A stretch of 64,000 bases of DNA from Terriglobia bacterium (lineage in GTDB: Bacteria > Acidobacteriota > Terriglobia > Terriglobales > Acidobacteriaceae): contig JAIQFO010000017.1 in the NCBI GenBank assembly GCA_020073215.1, positions 35,377 to 99,376 on the forward strand, given 5' to 3'. The position numbers and the translations under genes are program-made. Below, in pieces: positions 40,966 through 51,422 of this stretch. The first letter of the stretch is position 1. Every line of letters starts with the position of its first letter. A model generated the notes under the pieces. It was given only the letters and a program-made list of their open reading frames with translations, had not been told where the DNA came from and did not search any database.

Positions 40966-42330
40966 TTACGGTTCAGCCGACGTGGGTTGAAGCGCGCTTC
41001 GCTGGAGCCAGTTCTCGAACTCCCGCAGCGCAAGTTCGCATTGCAGTCGATGGCGTTCTTTGCGGTCGCGGACCTTTCGGTCGAGGGCGGGCAGCAGGTC
41101 GAAAGTGATGTTGGCGGGCTGGAAAGTCTTGCACTCTGCCTGCGTGATGTAGTGGATAAGCGAGCCAAAAGCCGTCGCTCGCGGTGGAGGTGCCGGCTCA
41201 CCGCCGCTGGCCAGTGCAGCCGCATTCATTCCCGCCATCAGTCCGGTCGCTATCGATTCGACATAGCCTTCGACGCCACAGATTTGTCCCGCGAACAGCA
41301 CATGAGGATGCGCCTTCATTTGTAACGTCTGGTTCAGCAGCGTAGGTGAGTTGATATAGGTGTTGCGGTGAATCTGGCCGTAACGCAGGAAACGCGCGCT
41401 TTCCAGTCCGGGGATCAAACTCAGCACGCGCGCCTGCTCGCCAAATTTCAGGTGATTTTGGAATCCGACTAGATTGTAGGAATCGGCGCGCAGATTTTCC
41501 TGGCGCAATTGCACAGCGGCATACGGTATCTTCCCGGTGCGAGGATCTTTGAGACCCACTGGCTTCATCGGACCGAAGCGCAGCGTGTCGCGTCCGCGGC
41601 GGGCGATCTCTTCGATGGGCAGGCAGCTTTCGAAGTAGTTCAGATTTTCCCAGTCTTTCTGCTCCACCGATTGGGCGGCGAGCAGCGCATCGTAGAAACG
41701 GTCGTACTCGTCTTTCGACATTGGACAATTGATGTAGTCGGCCGACCCCTTGTCGTAGCGGGCGGCCAAGTACACTTTGCTCATGTCGATGGAATCGGCC
41801 TCGACGATGGGGCTGATCGAATCGTGGAAATACAGGTTGTGGTGTGGCGCGGGCGCCTCGGCCGGCGAAGGATCCAGACTCAGCCGCACAATTTCCTGCG
41901 AGAGAGCGTCCGAGGTCAGCGGACCGGTCGCAATAATGACGATGGTGAGCTGGTCGGCCGCGACCCGCGTGACTTCTTCGCGGCGAATCGTGATGAGGGG
42001 CTCGCGCGAAATCGCCTCTGTCACCTTCCGTGAGAATTCGGCCCGGTCTACCGCCAGAGCGTGGCCGGCGGGTACCGCAGTGTCCCGCGCGATTTCCAGC
42101 AACAGAGATCCCGCGCGCCGCATCTCTTCCTTCAGCAGCCAGGGCGCGGTGTTCTCGCTCTCGGACTTCAGAGAATTCGAGCAGACCAGTTCGGCGAAGG
42201 CGCCCGTCTGGTGGGCGGGCGTCGTGCGCGCGGGCCGCATTTCGAATAACTCAACGGCGATGCCCCGGCGTGCACACTGCCACGCTGCTTCCGACCCCGC
42301 CAGACCCGCACCGATGATTCGTACTCGCAT
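40966..42330 (-). CDS. trmFO: Folate-dependent tRNA (uracil-54) methyltransferase TrmFO
   Basis: TrmFO methylates U54 of tRNA with methylene-tetrahydrofolate, FAD and NAD(P)H. Present: the FAD motif IIGAGLAGSEAAW, FEMRP, SNSLKS near the active site, and the C-terminal FAGQICGVEGYVES. The 454-residue length is normal. The start is ATG 42330, overlapping the stop codon of the upstream GNAT gene (TGATG), so the two are translationally coupled. Confidence 0.95.
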   Translation of the reverse strand: MRVRIIGAGLAGSEAAWQCARRGIAVELFEMRPARTTPAHQTGAFAELVCSNSLKSESENTAPWLLKEEMRRAGSLLLEIARDTAVPAGHALAVDRAEFSRKVTEAISREPLITIRREEVTRVAADQLTIVIIATGPLTSDALSQEIVRLSLDPSPAEAPAPHHNLYFHDSISPIVEADSIDMSKVYLAARYDKGSADYINCPMSKDEYDRFYDALLAAQSVEQKDWENLNYFESCLPIEEIARRGRDTLRFGPMKPVGLKDPRTGKIPYAAVQLRQENLRADSYNLVGFQNHLKFGEQARVLSLIPGLESARFLRYGQIHRNTYINSPTLLNQTLQMKAHPHVLFAGQICGVEGYVESIATGLMAGMNAAALASGGEPAPPPRATAFGSLIHYITQAECKTFQPANITFDLLPALDRKVRDRKERHRLQCELALREFENWLQRSALQPTSAEP

Positions 42331-42833
42331 CAAGAGGCTTTCGCCGCCAACTTCCGCAGGCCGTCTCCGGTTAGAAACACACTTCGCCGCTCGTCCATGA
42401 AATCCCCGCCCAGAGCCTTATACATATCGATGGCGGGCTGATTCCAGTTCAGTACTTCCCACCTAAGGAATCGGCGATCCTCCTGCTCAGCCGCACGGGC
42501 AACATGTGCCAGAAGCGCTCCACCGATCCCGCGCCCGCGGAAGTCCGGTCGCACAAAGAGATCCTCCAGATAAAATCCCGCGCCGCGCCACGTCGAATAG
42601 TGGTCAAAATAGAGCGCAAAGCCCGCGGGCTGGCCCTGCCATTCGGCAATCAAAGCGCGAAACAGAGGAGTCGCGCCAAAGCCATCGCGGGCGATGCCGG
42701 CTTCAGTTGTCAAAACTTGATCCGGTACCTTCTCAAAGTCGGCGAGTTCCCAGATCATTCTTCTGATCAAGGCCGCGTCGTCGATGGTGGCGGGACGAAT
42801 GGTCAGCATTGGAAGCGGGTGAGACGAATTCAC
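42330..42833 (-). CDS. GNAT-family N-acetyltransferase
   Basis: A 167-residue GNAT protein with YLEDLFVRPDFRGRGIGGALL (acetyl-CoA loop RGRGIG) and a NWNQPAIDMYKALG end, the pattern of diamine/thialysine-type acetyltransferases. The GTG 42833 start is uncertain; ATG 42809 (MLTIRPA) is a close alternative. It is translationally coupled with trmFO. Confidence 0.88.
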   Translation of the reverse strand: MNSSHPLPMLTIRPATIDDAALIRRMIWELADFEKVPDQVLTTEAGIARDGFGATPLFRALIAEWQGQPAGFALYFDHYSTWRGAGFYLEDLFVRPDFRGRGIGGALLAHVARAAEQEDRRFLRWEVLNWNQPAIDMYKALGGDFMDERRSVFLTGDGLRKLAAKAS

Positions 42834-42865
42834 TGCTTTATTATAGAAGGACGTTTGGAGGACGC

Positions 42866-43393
42866 ATGGCTCGAATTAGTCTGATTGAACCCGCGCAAGC
42901 CAGTGCGGAAGTTCGGGAAATTTATGAGGGCAAGCTGAAAGGCAAGCCTGGCAGCATTCAGAGAGCATTGGCGCACCGTCCCGCCATGCTCGGCAAGTTT
43001 CTGGAGTTCTATGCCAGCGTCGGGCGGGCGCTTGACCGCAAGTTATATGAAGCCATGTATCTGCGAGTCTCGCTGATCAACGGGTGCCATTACTGCTCGC
43101 AGCACCACATCCAGGGCGTCAAACGCGCTGGACTTACACCCGAGCAGATGAAGGGTCTGAAGGACGGCAACTATGCTGGATTTGGTGCACCCGAGCAAGC
43201 CGCGCTCCGCTACGCTGAAAAACTGACGCGCACGCCCGACGGCGCTGGTGACAACGACTTCACCGAACTCAGGAAACATTTTTCCGACGAGCAGATTGTC
43301 GACCTGCACATGCTGATTGGATTGGCGAACCTTACCAACCGCGTCACTGGGCCGCTGGCGTTGGAAGTCGAATTCCCGGAGGAAAAGATATAG
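42866..43393 (+). CDS. AhpD-like / carboxymuconolactone decarboxylase-family protein
   Basis: A 175-residue AhpD-fold protein. The active-site pair is in INGCHYCSQHHIQG (C-x-x-C followed by His), as in peroxidase-like family members. It follows with the DFTELRKHFSDEQIVDLHMLI helix. ATG 42866 is preceded by TTGGAGGA. Such proteins reduce peroxides with a thiol partner; the partner is not visible here. It is divergent from the GNAT-trmFO unit. Confidence 0.9.
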   Translation: MARISLIEPAQASAEVREIYEGKLKGKPGSIQRALAHRPAMLGKFLEFYASVGRALDRKLYEAMYLRVSLINGCHYCSQHHIQGVKRAGLTPEQMKGLKDGNYAGFGAPEQAALRYAEKLTRTPDGAGDNDFTELRKHFSDEQIVDLHMLIGLANLTNRVTGPLALEVEFPEEKI

Positions 43394-43416
43394 AGAACTT
43401 TCGGTTCGGAGATAGG

Positions 43417-43462
43417 GCCGAGCTGCGCTCGGCTTGGACGGGCGAGGCGCCCGTCCCCACAC
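43417..43462 (+). repeat. Family A double-hairpin element
   Basis: GCCGAGC-TGC-GCTCGGC (43417-43433), TT, GGACGGGCG-AGG-CGCCCGTCC (43436-43456), then CCACACA. It sits between the AhpD-like gene and selB. Confidence 0.9.
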
Positions 43463-43471
43463 AATTACAAA

Positions 43472-45364
43472 TCACAGAATTACACGCTCATCTCCCACTC
43501 GCCGCGTTACCCGTTCGCGGTCCAGATATTCGAGGAGTGGAATCGCGTACTTGCGGCTGACTCCTGTCATATCTTTGAAGCGGGCGACATCAATTTTCGG
43601 CGCAGTACTCTTGAAAGCGGTGATCTTGTGGCGAAGATCCATGAGGGCACTCTGGTGAAAGACTAGCTCTTCTGAAATCTTGATCAGAACTTTGTCGCGG
43701 AGAAGCAGAGTAACAATTTTCTGGGCGCGGATTTTATCTACCTTTAAACCCGCCAGCACTTCTCTTAGAGACGGAACCTTCAGACCAGCCAAAGCGAACG
43801 CCTGTTCGATGATCTTCTTCGACTCGGCTTCTTCGTCTTTCAGGACCACGCCGCGGCCGGGCAGGTGGACGAGTTCGCCGGCGACTTCCAGCTTCTTTTC
43901 TTCCGCCAATTTTCCGAGGACGCTGTAGAACACCTCAGGGCCCAGGTTGACTTGATCGCGCAGTTCCTCTTTGCTCATTCCCGCCACCAGCGGATTGGAA
44001 TCATGAAATGTCTTGAGAGCCTGCAGTACATCGGATTTCGCCTCGGCATACGCTGTTGGAGCAATCAGCATCTGACTGAAGTACACCAATCCGGCCTTAG
44101 CAGCTAGCTTTGCCGCTTCTCCCCACTGGATATTCATTTCTCCAGGGACGTCAATGAGGCGCAGGCCGATTGCCCCTCGACGTGAGACGCGCGCTGCCAG
44201 GACTTGTTCTGGAGAGCCGTCACGCATGATTTTGAGAAATGCAACCGCATCTTCCGCACGCTGCTTGCGCGTCACGGGCGAAGCATCCAACACGACACCT
44301 CCGCCAATGGTCACTACCGGTGAAAACTGCCGCACTATGAAGCGATCCCCGGGCAGAAGCAGCATGGGTTCCGCGAATCGTAGTTGCGCATACATTTCGT
44401 CCCCCGGCTTCAACTGTTTCGTTCCATACAGGCGCGCTTCGGCGATCGTTTCCGTCGTGTACGCGTGAAAGTGAACCCGCGCGCCGTCTTTGAAAGGCTT
44501 GGCGGAGGGAAGGAGAGAAAGGAATGCATCGACCCGCGAGGTGGAATGAAAAGTATCCGCGGTCGCGAGTGTCATGCCGCGCGCCAGGTCCTCCGTAGAG
44601 AGTCCGGCGAGGTTCAGTGCGGTGCGCTGCCCGGCAACGGCAGCATCCGCTGGCGAGCCGTGCACCTGCACGCCGCGCACTCGCACACGCTTACCGGCGG
44701 GAAACAGTTCGAGCTCTTCTTCTTTGCGGATCGTCCCGGCAACGAGAGTGCCGGTCACGACCGTGCCGAAGCCTTTCATGGTGAAAACGCGGTCGATGGG
44801 AAGGCGGGCCAGCGCTGCCGAGTCTTTCGCCGCAACCTCTGAGGCGACCTGGGCAAGCGCGGATTTTAACTCGTCCAGGCCCGTGCCCGTCAATGAACTC
44901 ACGGCGGCCATCGGCGACTGCGCCGTATCGAGAAAAGATCCGCGCACATAATCTTCCACTTCCAGCCGTACCACTTCGAGCGTCTCCGCATCCACCGCAT
45001 CGGATTTTGTGAGCACCGTGATGCCGCGGCGGATCGCCAGCAGGCGGCAGATGTCGAAATGCTCGCGCGTCTGCGGCTTGATACCTTCATCGGCGGCTAT
45101 AACCAGCAGCACCAGGTCGATGCCGCCCACGCCCGCCAGCATGTTGCGCACAAAGCGCTCGTGGCCGGGGACATCGACGAAACCTATGCGAATCCTGCTG
45201 CCGTCGGGAGCGGGGAGTTCGAAGTGAGCGAACCCGATATCGATCGTAATGCCACGCCGCTTTTCTTCTTCGAGACGGTCGGCATCTATGCCGGTTAGGG
45301 CTTTGACGAGCGCAGTTTTGCCGTGATCGATATGTCCGGCGGTACCGACGATGACCGACTTCAT
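43472..45364 (-). CDS. selB: Selenocysteine-specific elongation factor SelB
   Basis: SelB delivers selenocysteinyl-tRNA to UGA codons through a SECIS hairpin. The 630-residue protein has the EF-Tu-like G1 [11 protein letters not shown] (7-17), DVPGHE, TKSDAVD (G4-like), and then beta-barrel domains and winged-helix domains at the C-terminus (the last ending [16 protein letters not shown]). ATG 45364 is chosen; the upstream frame runs into a repeat. No selA, selD, tRNA-Sec or obvious selenoprotein is in the window. Confidence 0.92.
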   Translation of the reverse strand: MKSVIVGTAGHIDHGKTALVKALTGIDADRLEEEKRRGITIDIGFAHFELPAPDGSRIRIGFVDVPGHERFVRNMLAGVGGIDLVLLVIAADEGIKPQTREHFDICRLLAIRRGITVLTKSDAVDAETLEVVRLEVEDYVRGSFLDTAQSPMAAVSSLTGTGLDELKSALAQVASEVAAKDSAALARLPIDRVFTMKGFGTVVTGTLVAGTIRKEEELELFPAGKRVRVRGVQVHGSPADAAVAGQRTALNLAGLSTEDLARGMTLATADTFHSTSRVDAFLSLLPSAKPFKDGARVHFHAYTTETIAEARLYGTKQLKPGDEMYAQLRFAEPMLLLPGDRFIVRQFSPVVTIGGGVVLDASPVTRKQRAEDAVAFLKIMRDGSPEQVLAARVSRRGAIGLRLIDVPGEMNIQWGEAAKLAAKAGLVYFSQMLIAPTAYAEAKSDVLQALKTFHDSNPLVAGMSKEELRDQVNLGPEVFYSVLGKLAEEKKLEVAGELVHLPGRGVVLKDEEAESKKIIEQAFALAGLKVPSLREVLAGLKVDKIRAQKIVTLLLRDKVLIKISEELVFHQSALMDLRHKITAFKSTAPKIDVARFKDMTGVSRKYAIPLLEYLDRERVTRRVGDERVIL

Positions 45365-45388
45365 TCTGCGACAGTATAGACGGATGGG

Positions 45389-45492
45389 TGGCGCGGACAC
45401 GCTTTTCCGCCGATTTTGATTTTGGTCTTGCGTTTAATCCTGTTTCCAACTTTAAGAATCAACGTCAAAGGCAGCGGACAAGAGTGTCCGCT
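45389..45492. repeat. Family C sequences upstream of selB
   Basis: GTGGCGCGGACACGC (45389 on) resembles 11057, and AGCGGACA-AGAG-TGTCCGCT (45473-45492) forms a perfect 8-base-pair hairpin. The stretch separates selB and the glycosyltransferase. Confidence 0.6.
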
Positions 45493-45503
45493 CTACACAA
45501 CCC

Positions 45504-47078
45504 CTAGCGCCATTTCTTCATATGCGGCCAGACCTCGGCCAGCGTCCCATGCTTGAAGCCGTGGCAGATGAAGACGGTCAGTTCTCTTTCGAGTGCGTAG
45601 GGATTGTCGGGCGTTAAGCCTACATATTCGACGTGTTCGAAATGCGTCTCCAACGTTTCCTGGGTGTCATCGAGCACGATCAGGCAATTGCCGGAATAGC
45701 CGCGCGGTCCCCACAACCACCACGACTGATGCCCGCTCAGCGACTGCGGCAGGCCGTACTTCGATCCGAGAAAATCAATCGCGCCCGCCTGACCGTAGTC
45801 CTGGGCGAAGATTCCGCAGTCTTTTCTTTCCTCGGGAGGAATCCGATTCCAGGCGAGTGCTACTCCGCTCACGATCTCATCCCAGCCGAACTGGTCGGCA
45901 TAGTGCTGCGGGAGCACCGCTCGCATGTGGCTGTGTTCGGTGTGCGGCACCTTGATCGGCAGTTTGTTCATATACGCAATGAACTGATCCACCGGAAACA
46001 CCGGCACCACCAGCGGAGCGAGAATCGCGCCGCCCACCAGCAGCACAATCACGAGCGCTGGTTTCAGCCATCCCTGGCGGATGCGATCGATGGCATCGTC
46101 GATCACCACCGCGCCCGCCGCCAGCAGCACGGGATAAATCGGCCCCAGATAGTAGTTCTTGCCTTTGAGCACTACGAACACGGTGAAGGCAATCAGGTAA
46201 GCCCATCCCAGGAAGCGATAAGGACGGAAGCGCGGCGTCGCCAGCAGTGCGATTACGCCAGGGATCCAGAGGATCGCATTGAAAGGATGAAGCAACAGGT
46301 TCTGTTGCGTAAAGTATTGCCACGGCGACAGCGCCACGTCGCGGCCCTCTGCCTTGATGGCGCGCATCAACTGCACGAATGGCCAGTCGTTGGCCACGTT
46401 CCAGAGCAAATTGGGCAGGAAGATCAGAAATGCCGCCGCTCCGCCCATCCAGAACCGCTTGGACCCGAGAAAACGACGCTGCGCAGTCAGCAACAACCCG
46501 ATCACGATGCCGAAGCCCAGCACGGCAATCGAATACTTTTCTTCCATGCCGATCCCCGCCACGACTCCGAACCACACCCAATACCGGGGCTCATTCCGTT
46601 TCGAGGCTAGGATGGCGAAATACACGCAACCCATCCAGAGCAGCGGCTCCAGGCAGTTGCTCGTCAGCAGGCTTCCGTGTGACAGATAAATTGGAGCGAT
46701 CAACACAGCCAGCGCCGTGAGCACCACCGCGAACCGTTTCCCGCCGAACTCGCGCGCGATCATGCCGCTTAGGACTATGGTGGACGACATGGCCAGCACC
46801 GGCATGAATCGCACAGCGCGTAACGACTCCCCGAATACGGCCAGGAATATCCTGCTCAGGACCGGCACCAGGGGCGGCTGGTCCACATAGCCCCACGCCA
46901 GGTGCCGCCCGCAGATGATGTAATCGAATTCGTCGCGAAAGTATCCGTATCGGTTGTTGAAGACCATGTGCAGTGCAAAGCTGAAGGCCGCGATCCCAAT
47001 GACAACGACCATGCCGTTTTGCCAGATTTCCGGTTTCTCGGTGTGCTCGACAGACGGCGGTGCGGCAAGATTGCTCAT
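45504..47078 (-). CDS. Family 39 glycosyltransferase (PMT/ArnT type)
   Basis: A 524-residue polytopic membrane protein. The N-terminal DEFDYI (acidic pair after the first helix, in FRDEFDY) is the catalytic-type motif of GT39 and GT-C enzymes; YVDQPPLVPVLSR follows. About ten hydrophobic helices lie between residues 25 and 385, followed by a soluble periplasmic end. Such enzymes transfer sugars from polyprenyl phosphate carriers to lipids or proteins. The acceptor is unknown. ATG 47078 is chosen. Confidence 0.88.
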   Translation of the reverse strand: MSNLAAPPSVEHTEKPEIWQNGMVVVIGIAAFSFALHMVFNNRYGYFRDEFDYIICGRHLAWGYVDQPPLVPVLSRIFLAVFGESLRAVRFMPVLAMSSTIVLSGMIAREFGGKRFAVVLTALAVLIAPIYLSHGSLLTSNCLEPLLWMGCVYFAILASKRNEPRYWVWFGVVAGIGMEEKYSIAVLGFGIVIGLLLTAQRRFLGSKRFWMGGAAAFLIFLPNLLWNVANDWPFVQLMRAIKAEGRDVALSPWQYFTQQNLLLHPFNAILWIPGVIALLATPRFRPYRFLGWAYLIAFTVFVVLKGKNYYLGPIYPVLLAAGAVVIDDAIDRIRQGWLKPALVIVLLVGGAILAPLVVPVFPVDQFIAYMNKLPIKVPHTEHSHMRAVLPQHYADQFGWDEIVSGVALAWNRIPPEERKDCGIFAQDYGQAGAIDFLGSKYGLPQSLSGHQSWWLWGPRGYSGNCLIVLDDTQETLETHFEHVEYVGLTPDNPYALERELTVFICHGFKHGTLAEVWPHMKKWR

Positions 47079-47201
47079 GATCTGCGAAAGAATAACGGAG
47101 AACCTCAAGGCTGTCACTGCGCCGGACTATGGGCGGCGCTACAATGACTTGTGTTTCGAAGGAAAGCGCGGCGCCGGCCGATCGGCTCGTGGGGAATCAA
47201 C

Positions 47202-47420
47202 ATGAAAACCTATCTGAGAATCATCAATCCTTTGGTTGCATTGGTTGTACTGTTGCTTTGCCTGTGGGCTTCGATGAATGGTGACAACGGGTTCCAGCCC
47301 CTAGGCATGCTGAGGGGCGGCATTCCAACTTATTTTCTGGCCAAAGGTCTGTTTTGCAGTTCCGCGCTGTTTCTGATGGGCAGAATTCTGTTGCTGATGA
47401 CGGAAAAATCAGGAAAATAG
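47202..47420 (+). CDS. Small two-helix membrane protein, unknown
   Basis: A 72-residue protein with two hydrophobic segments (about residues 8-23 and 45-64) joined by a Gly/Asp/Asn loop (MNGDNGFQPLGMLRGGI). ATG 47202 follows a Gly-rich leader (GGGGAAT). No family is recognised. It lies between the divergent glycosyltransferase and purL. Confidence 0.65.
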   Translation: MKTYLRIINPLVALVVLLLCLWASMNGDNGFQPLGMLRGGIPTYFLAKGLFCSSALFLMGRILLLMTEKSGK

Positions 47421-47551
47421 CGGACCGCAATTCGCTCCTCGCGCCGTTTGCTGCTCAATCCGCGCTCACCTTATCTCTCAAAACTTATCGGGCCTATTCG
47501 CAAATTCGCATGTAATAAAGTCGCTCAAAATGCGACAATAAAGATTCCCTG

Positions 47552-49909
47552 ATGACCACCGCCGCGATCGTTCCTATTGCCATTACGCCGGAGATGATCC
47601 GGGAGCACGGCCTCACCCCGGAAGAATTCGAAAAGATCAAACAACTGCTCGGCGGACGCGAGCCCACGCGCACCGAACTTGGCATCTTCAGCGTGATGTG
47701 GAGCGAGCACTGCTCCTATAAGTCGTCGCGCGTCCACCTGAAGCGTCTGCCCACGCGCAGCAAGCTGGTGGTGCAGGGGCCGGGCGAGAATGCCGGCATC
47801 GTCGACATCGGCGACGGCTGGGCTTGCGCGTTCAAGATCGAATCGCACAATCATCCGTCGTTTATCGAACCATTTCAGGGAGCGGCCACCGGCGTCGGCG
47901 GAATTCTGCGCGACATTTTTACCATGGGGGCGCGGCCGGTCGCGGTCATGGACTCGCTGCGGTTTGGGCCGATCAAGAAACACGTAGCGACGGCCGCCCT
48001 CGGCCGCCCGGCTGAGCAAGATGCTTCGGCGGAAATTCACAAAAACCACTCCGTGATGGAGGGCGTGGTCTCGGGCATTGCTTCTTACGGCAATTGTTTC
48101 GGAGTCCCTAACCTCGGCGGCGAGGTGAAGTTCGAGCCTTGCTACTCCGGCAATCCGCTCGTGAACGCGTTTGCGCTCGGACTGGTCCGCCGCGACCAGA
48201 TTTTTTACGGGCGCGCGTCGGGCGAAGGCAATCCCGTTATTTACGTAGGGTCGAAGACTGGGCGCGACGGCATTCACGGCGCCACCATGGCGAGCGAGGA
48301 GTTCAGCGAAGGGTCGGAAGCGAAGCGGCCCAACGTTCAAGTTGGAGATCCGTTCCTCGAGAAACTGCTGTTGGAAGCTTGTTTGGAGGCCATGCAAACC
48401 GGCGCCATTGTCGGCATTCAGGACATGGGCGCGGCCGGGCTGACCTGCTCGACTTGCGAAATGGGGGCGCGTGGAGGCTCGGGAGTCGAAATTGAACTCG
48501 ATCGGGTTCCGCAACGCGAGACCGGCATGACGCCTTACGAAATCATGCTGAGCGAGTCGCAGGAGCGCATGTTGCTGGTGGCGCAGAAGGGCCGCGAGGA
48601 CGAGGTGTTTCGCATATTTCAGAAGTGGGGACTGGATGCGGTCGAGGTTGGCCAGGTCACTTCCGATGCGAAGATGCGCGTGCTCGAACACGGCAAAGTC
48701 GTGGCGGAAATTCCGAACGCTGCACTCACCGACGACGCGCCGGTGTACAAACGTCCGCTGGCGCGCTGGGAGCCGCCGGTCGATCGCGAGAAGCCGGAGC
48801 ACATTCAGTTCGCCGAAAGCGGAGGCTTCTCGGCCCAACTCACGCGCTTGTTGGCGAGCCCGAACATTTGCTCGAAGCGTTGGGTGTGGCAGCAGTATGA
48901 CCACATGGTGCTGACCAACACGGTCGAAGCGCCCGGAGCGGGCGACGCGGGCGTCATTCGCATCAAGGGCTCCAATCGTGGGCTCGCCATGGCGCTCGAC
49001 GGCAACGGGCGCTGGTGCTATCTCGATCCTCGTCTTGGCGCCATGCATGCGGTCGCCGAAGCCGCGCGCAAAGTGGCCTGCGCGGGAGCGACTCCGATCG
49101 GCGCCACCAACTGCCTTAACTTCGGCAATCCTGAAAAGCCGAACATCATGTGGCAGTTTTCGCAGGTGATTGACGGCATCACCAAAGCGTGCGAAGAACT
49201 GGATACGCCGATTACCGGCGGCAACGTCAGCTTTTACAACGAAACGCTTGGCGAGGGAATTTATCCGACTCCGGTGATCGGAGTGGTGGGAGTTCTCGAA
49301 GACGTGCACAAAGCGGTGAAGATGCACTTTGCACCGGCGGGGCGCGAGTCCGCGAGAAAGATCGTTCTGCTCCGCGCCAATGAAGCTGGGGACGCTGTCG
49401 ATGCCGAATTGGAGTTTGGCTCGTCCGAATACGCGAAAGAAATTCTCGGAGCCGTGTGGGGCTATCCGCCAGAGTTGGATATTGAGAAAGAAGCCACGCT
49501 GCAACGCGCTCTAGTGGCCATCATTCAGGCGGGGCTGGTCGAGTCCGCGCACGACTGCGCCGATGGCGGGTTAGCTGTGGCGCTGGTCGAGGCGGCGCTG
49601 CCGGCGGGAGTTGGCCTGAGCGTCAAATTGCCTGAGCAGAAACTGGCAACTGAGTTCCTTCTATTCGCGGAAGACGCCAGCCGCGTCGTACTGAGCTGCG
49701 ACCCGGGCTACCTGCCGCGAATCCAACAGGTAGCGGAGGAGTTCGGCGTCTTCGCGGATGTCCTGGGCGAAACGGGCGGGGACCGGGTTGAAATTGCGAT
49801 GGGGGAGCAGAATGTGATTTCGGCTAGTGTCGCCGAGTTGCGGGGAACATACGAGGGCTCGCTGGAGAGGGCGCTGCGGGCGGAACCGGGCGTTGCTGCC
49901 GCGGACTAA
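47552..49909 (+). CDS. purL: Phosphoribosylformylglycinamidine synthase subunit PurL
   Basis: PurL is the synthase subunit of the three-part (PurS/PurQ/PurL) enzyme converting FGAR to FGAM in purine synthesis. The 785-residue length matches the small-subunit-type PurL. Key regions: [34 protein letters not shown], and SDPEMG-like positions through [13 protein letters not shown] near the end. No purS or purQ gene is adjacent, though they must exist. purF follows after a family A repeat. Confidence 0.95.
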   Translation: MTTAAIVPIAITPEMIREHGLTPEEFEKIKQLLGGREPTRTELGIFSVMWSEHCSYKSSRVHLKRLPTRSKLVVQGPGENAGIVDIGDGWACAFKIESHNHPSFIEPFQGAATGVGGILRDIFTMGARPVAVMDSLRFGPIKKHVATAALGRPAEQDASAEIHKNHSVMEGVVSGIASYGNCFGVPNLGGEVKFEPCYSGNPLVNAFALGLVRRDQIFYGRASGEGNPVIYVGSKTGRDGIHGATMASEEFSEGSEAKRPNVQVGDPFLEKLLLEACLEAMQTGAIVGIQDMGAAGLTCSTCEMGARGGSGVEIELDRVPQRETGMTPYEIMLSESQERMLLVAQKGREDEVFRIFQKWGLDAVEVGQVTSDAKMRVLEHGKVVAEIPNAALTDDAPVYKRPLARWEPPVDREKPEHIQFAESGGFSAQLTRLLASPNICSKRWVWQQYDHMVLTNTVEAPGAGDAGVIRIKGSNRGLAMALDGNGRWCYLDPRLGAMHAVAEAARKVACAGATPIGATNCLNFGNPEKPNIMWQFSQVIDGITKACEELDTPITGGNVSFYNETLGEGIYPTPVIGVVGVLEDVHKAVKMHFAPAGRESARKIVLLRANEAGDAVDAELEFGSSEYAKEILGAVWGYPPELDIEKEATLQRALVAIIQAGLVESAHDCADGGLAVALVEAALPAGVGLSVKLPEQKLATEFLLFAEDASRVVLSCDPGYLPRIQQVAEEFGVFADVLGETGGDRVEIAMGEQNVISASVAELRGTYEGSLERALRAEPGVAAAD

Positions 49910-49913
49910 AATT

Positions 49914-49961
49914 GCCGGGCTTTGCCCGGCTGGACGGGCGAGTCGCCCGTCCCCACACGAG
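49914..49961 (+). repeat. Family A element, variant first hairpin
   Basis: GCCGGGC-TTT-GCCCGGC (49914-49930), then GGACGGGCG-AGT-CGCCCGTCC (49932-49952) and CCACACGAG. The first stem differs by compensating changes (GAGC to GGGC, GCTC to GCCC), which suggests the pairing matters. Confidence 0.88.
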
Positions 49962-49986
49962 CCAGGTGCTAAAGGCTAATTGCTAA

Positions 49987-51420
49987 ATGCCGATTTCCGA
50001 CAAATTTCGCGATGAGTGCGGCGTGGTCGCCATCCACGCCCATCCTGAGGCGGAGAAGCTTGCTTACCTCGGCCTGCATGCGCTGCAGCATCGCGGACAG
50101 GAATCGGCGGGGATCGTGACCTCCGACGGCGAGCACTTGCGTCAGCACAAGGCGATGGGCCTGGTCGCCGATATTTTCAGTCACGCGGTATTGGCTTCTT
50201 TGCGCGGTGTCCTCGCGATCGGGCACACCCGGTATTCGACGGCTGGCGATTCAGCCTTGCTCAATGCCCAGCCCATCATGGTGCAGTCGAACAAGGGCAA
50301 GATCGCGATTGCTCATAATGGCAACCTGACCAACGCGGCGGCGATTCGCGGCAAGCTGGAAGGCCAGGGCTCGATCTTCCAAACCAATAGCGACACGGAA
50401 GTGCTGGTTCACCTGATTGCGCTTTCCCGCGAGCAGACCTTGCCGGATGCCATCATTGACGCCCTGCGCCGCGTGGAAGGGGCGTTTTCGCTGGTCATGC
50501 TCAGCCGTGACCGCATCTTCGCCGCTCGCGATCCGCGCGGGTTTCGGCCGCTGGCCATGGGCCGCATCCCGGCTCTAACCAGCGAAAAGAAAGACACGAT
50601 CGTCTTCGCCTCGGAAACTTGCGCTTTTGACTTGCTCGGCGCCACCTACGAACGCGACGTCAAGCCCGGAGAACTGGTCATCGTTGGGCCCGAAGGCATC
50701 AGCTCGCGTTTTTACTCACCGTCTCCGGCGCAGTCGAGCTGCATCTTTGAACACGTTTATTTTTCGCGTCCCGACAGCCTCGTGTTTGGCCGCTCGGTCG
50801 ATCAGAGCCGCGACGCCATGGGACGCCAGCTCGCGCGCGAAGCTCCGGTGGACGCGGACATCGTGGTTCCCGTTCCCGATTCCGGCAACACCGCGGCCAT
50901 CGGATACGCCGCCGAAAGCGGCATCCCTTTTCGACTGGGCCTGATCCGTAACCACTACATCGGACGCACCTTCATCGAGCCGCAGCAGTCGGTCCGCGAT
51001 TTCGGCGTGAAGCTGAAGCTGAATGCGGTTCGCAGCCTGATCGAAGGCAAACGGGTGATTCTGGTGGATGACTCTATCGTGCGCGGCACGACCAGCAAGA
51101 AGATTGTCCGCATGATTCGGAACGCGGGTGCGAAGGAAGTCCACATGCGGATTTCCTGCCCACCGACGATTTCGCCCTGTTTCTATGGAGTGGATACGCC
51201 GTCCAAGAAAGAACTTATCGGTGCCAATAAGACGGTTGAGGAGATTCGCGACTACATCGTTGCCGACTCGCTGGCCTATCTCTCGCTGGAAGGTCTAAAG
51301 AAAGCTTGCGCGGACGGAGAAAAAACCACGTACTGCTCGGCCTGCTACACGGGACGGTACCCCACCAAGGTGGACGTGGAAGAGATACTGCCAGCAGCCG
51401 CGATCGCTGAACCAGGCTAG
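49987..51420 (+). CDS. purF: Amidophosphoribosyltransferase
   Basis: PurF catalyses the first step of purine synthesis from PRPP and glutamine. The protein begins MPISDKFRDE-C; C11 is the catalytic nucleophile after removal of a ten-residue propeptide. It has the Bacillus-like C-terminal Cys (YCSACYTGRYP) consistent with an iron-sulfur cluster, and the PRPP motif VILVDDSIVRGTTSKK. 477 residues is normal. It is downstream of purL, and only two bases precede the ATG of the TonB-dependent receptor. Confidence 0.95.
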   Translation: MPISDKFRDECGVVAIHAHPEAEKLAYLGLHALQHRGQESAGIVTSDGEHLRQHKAMGLVADIFSHAVLASLRGVLAIGHTRYSTAGDSALLNAQPIMVQSNKGKIAIAHNGNLTNAAAIRGKLEGQGSIFQTNSDTEVLVHLIALSREQTLPDAIIDALRRVEGAFSLVMLSRDRIFAARDPRGFRPLAMGRIPALTSEKKDTIVFASETCAFDLLGATYERDVKPGELVIVGPEGISSRFYSPSPAQSSCIFEHVYFSRPDSLVFGRSVDQSRDAMGRQLAREAPVDADIVVPVPDSGNTAAIGYAAESGIPFRLGLIRNHYIGRTFIEPQQSVRDFGVKLKLNAVRSLIEGKRVILVDDSIVRGTTSKKIVRMIRNAGAKEVHMRISCPPTISPCFYGVDTPSKKELIGANKTVEEIRDYIVADSLAYLSLEGLKKACADGEKTTYCSACYTGRYPTKVDVEEILPAAAIAEPG

Positions 51421-51422
51421 GG

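Noticed and set aside
45365..45503. Looked for tRNA-Sec beside selB
   Set aside because: Only hairpin repeats are seen; no long tRNA with TCA anticodon is evident.
47525..49504. A 659-residue minus-strand frame
   Set aside because: It lies antisense to purL and has no family signature.
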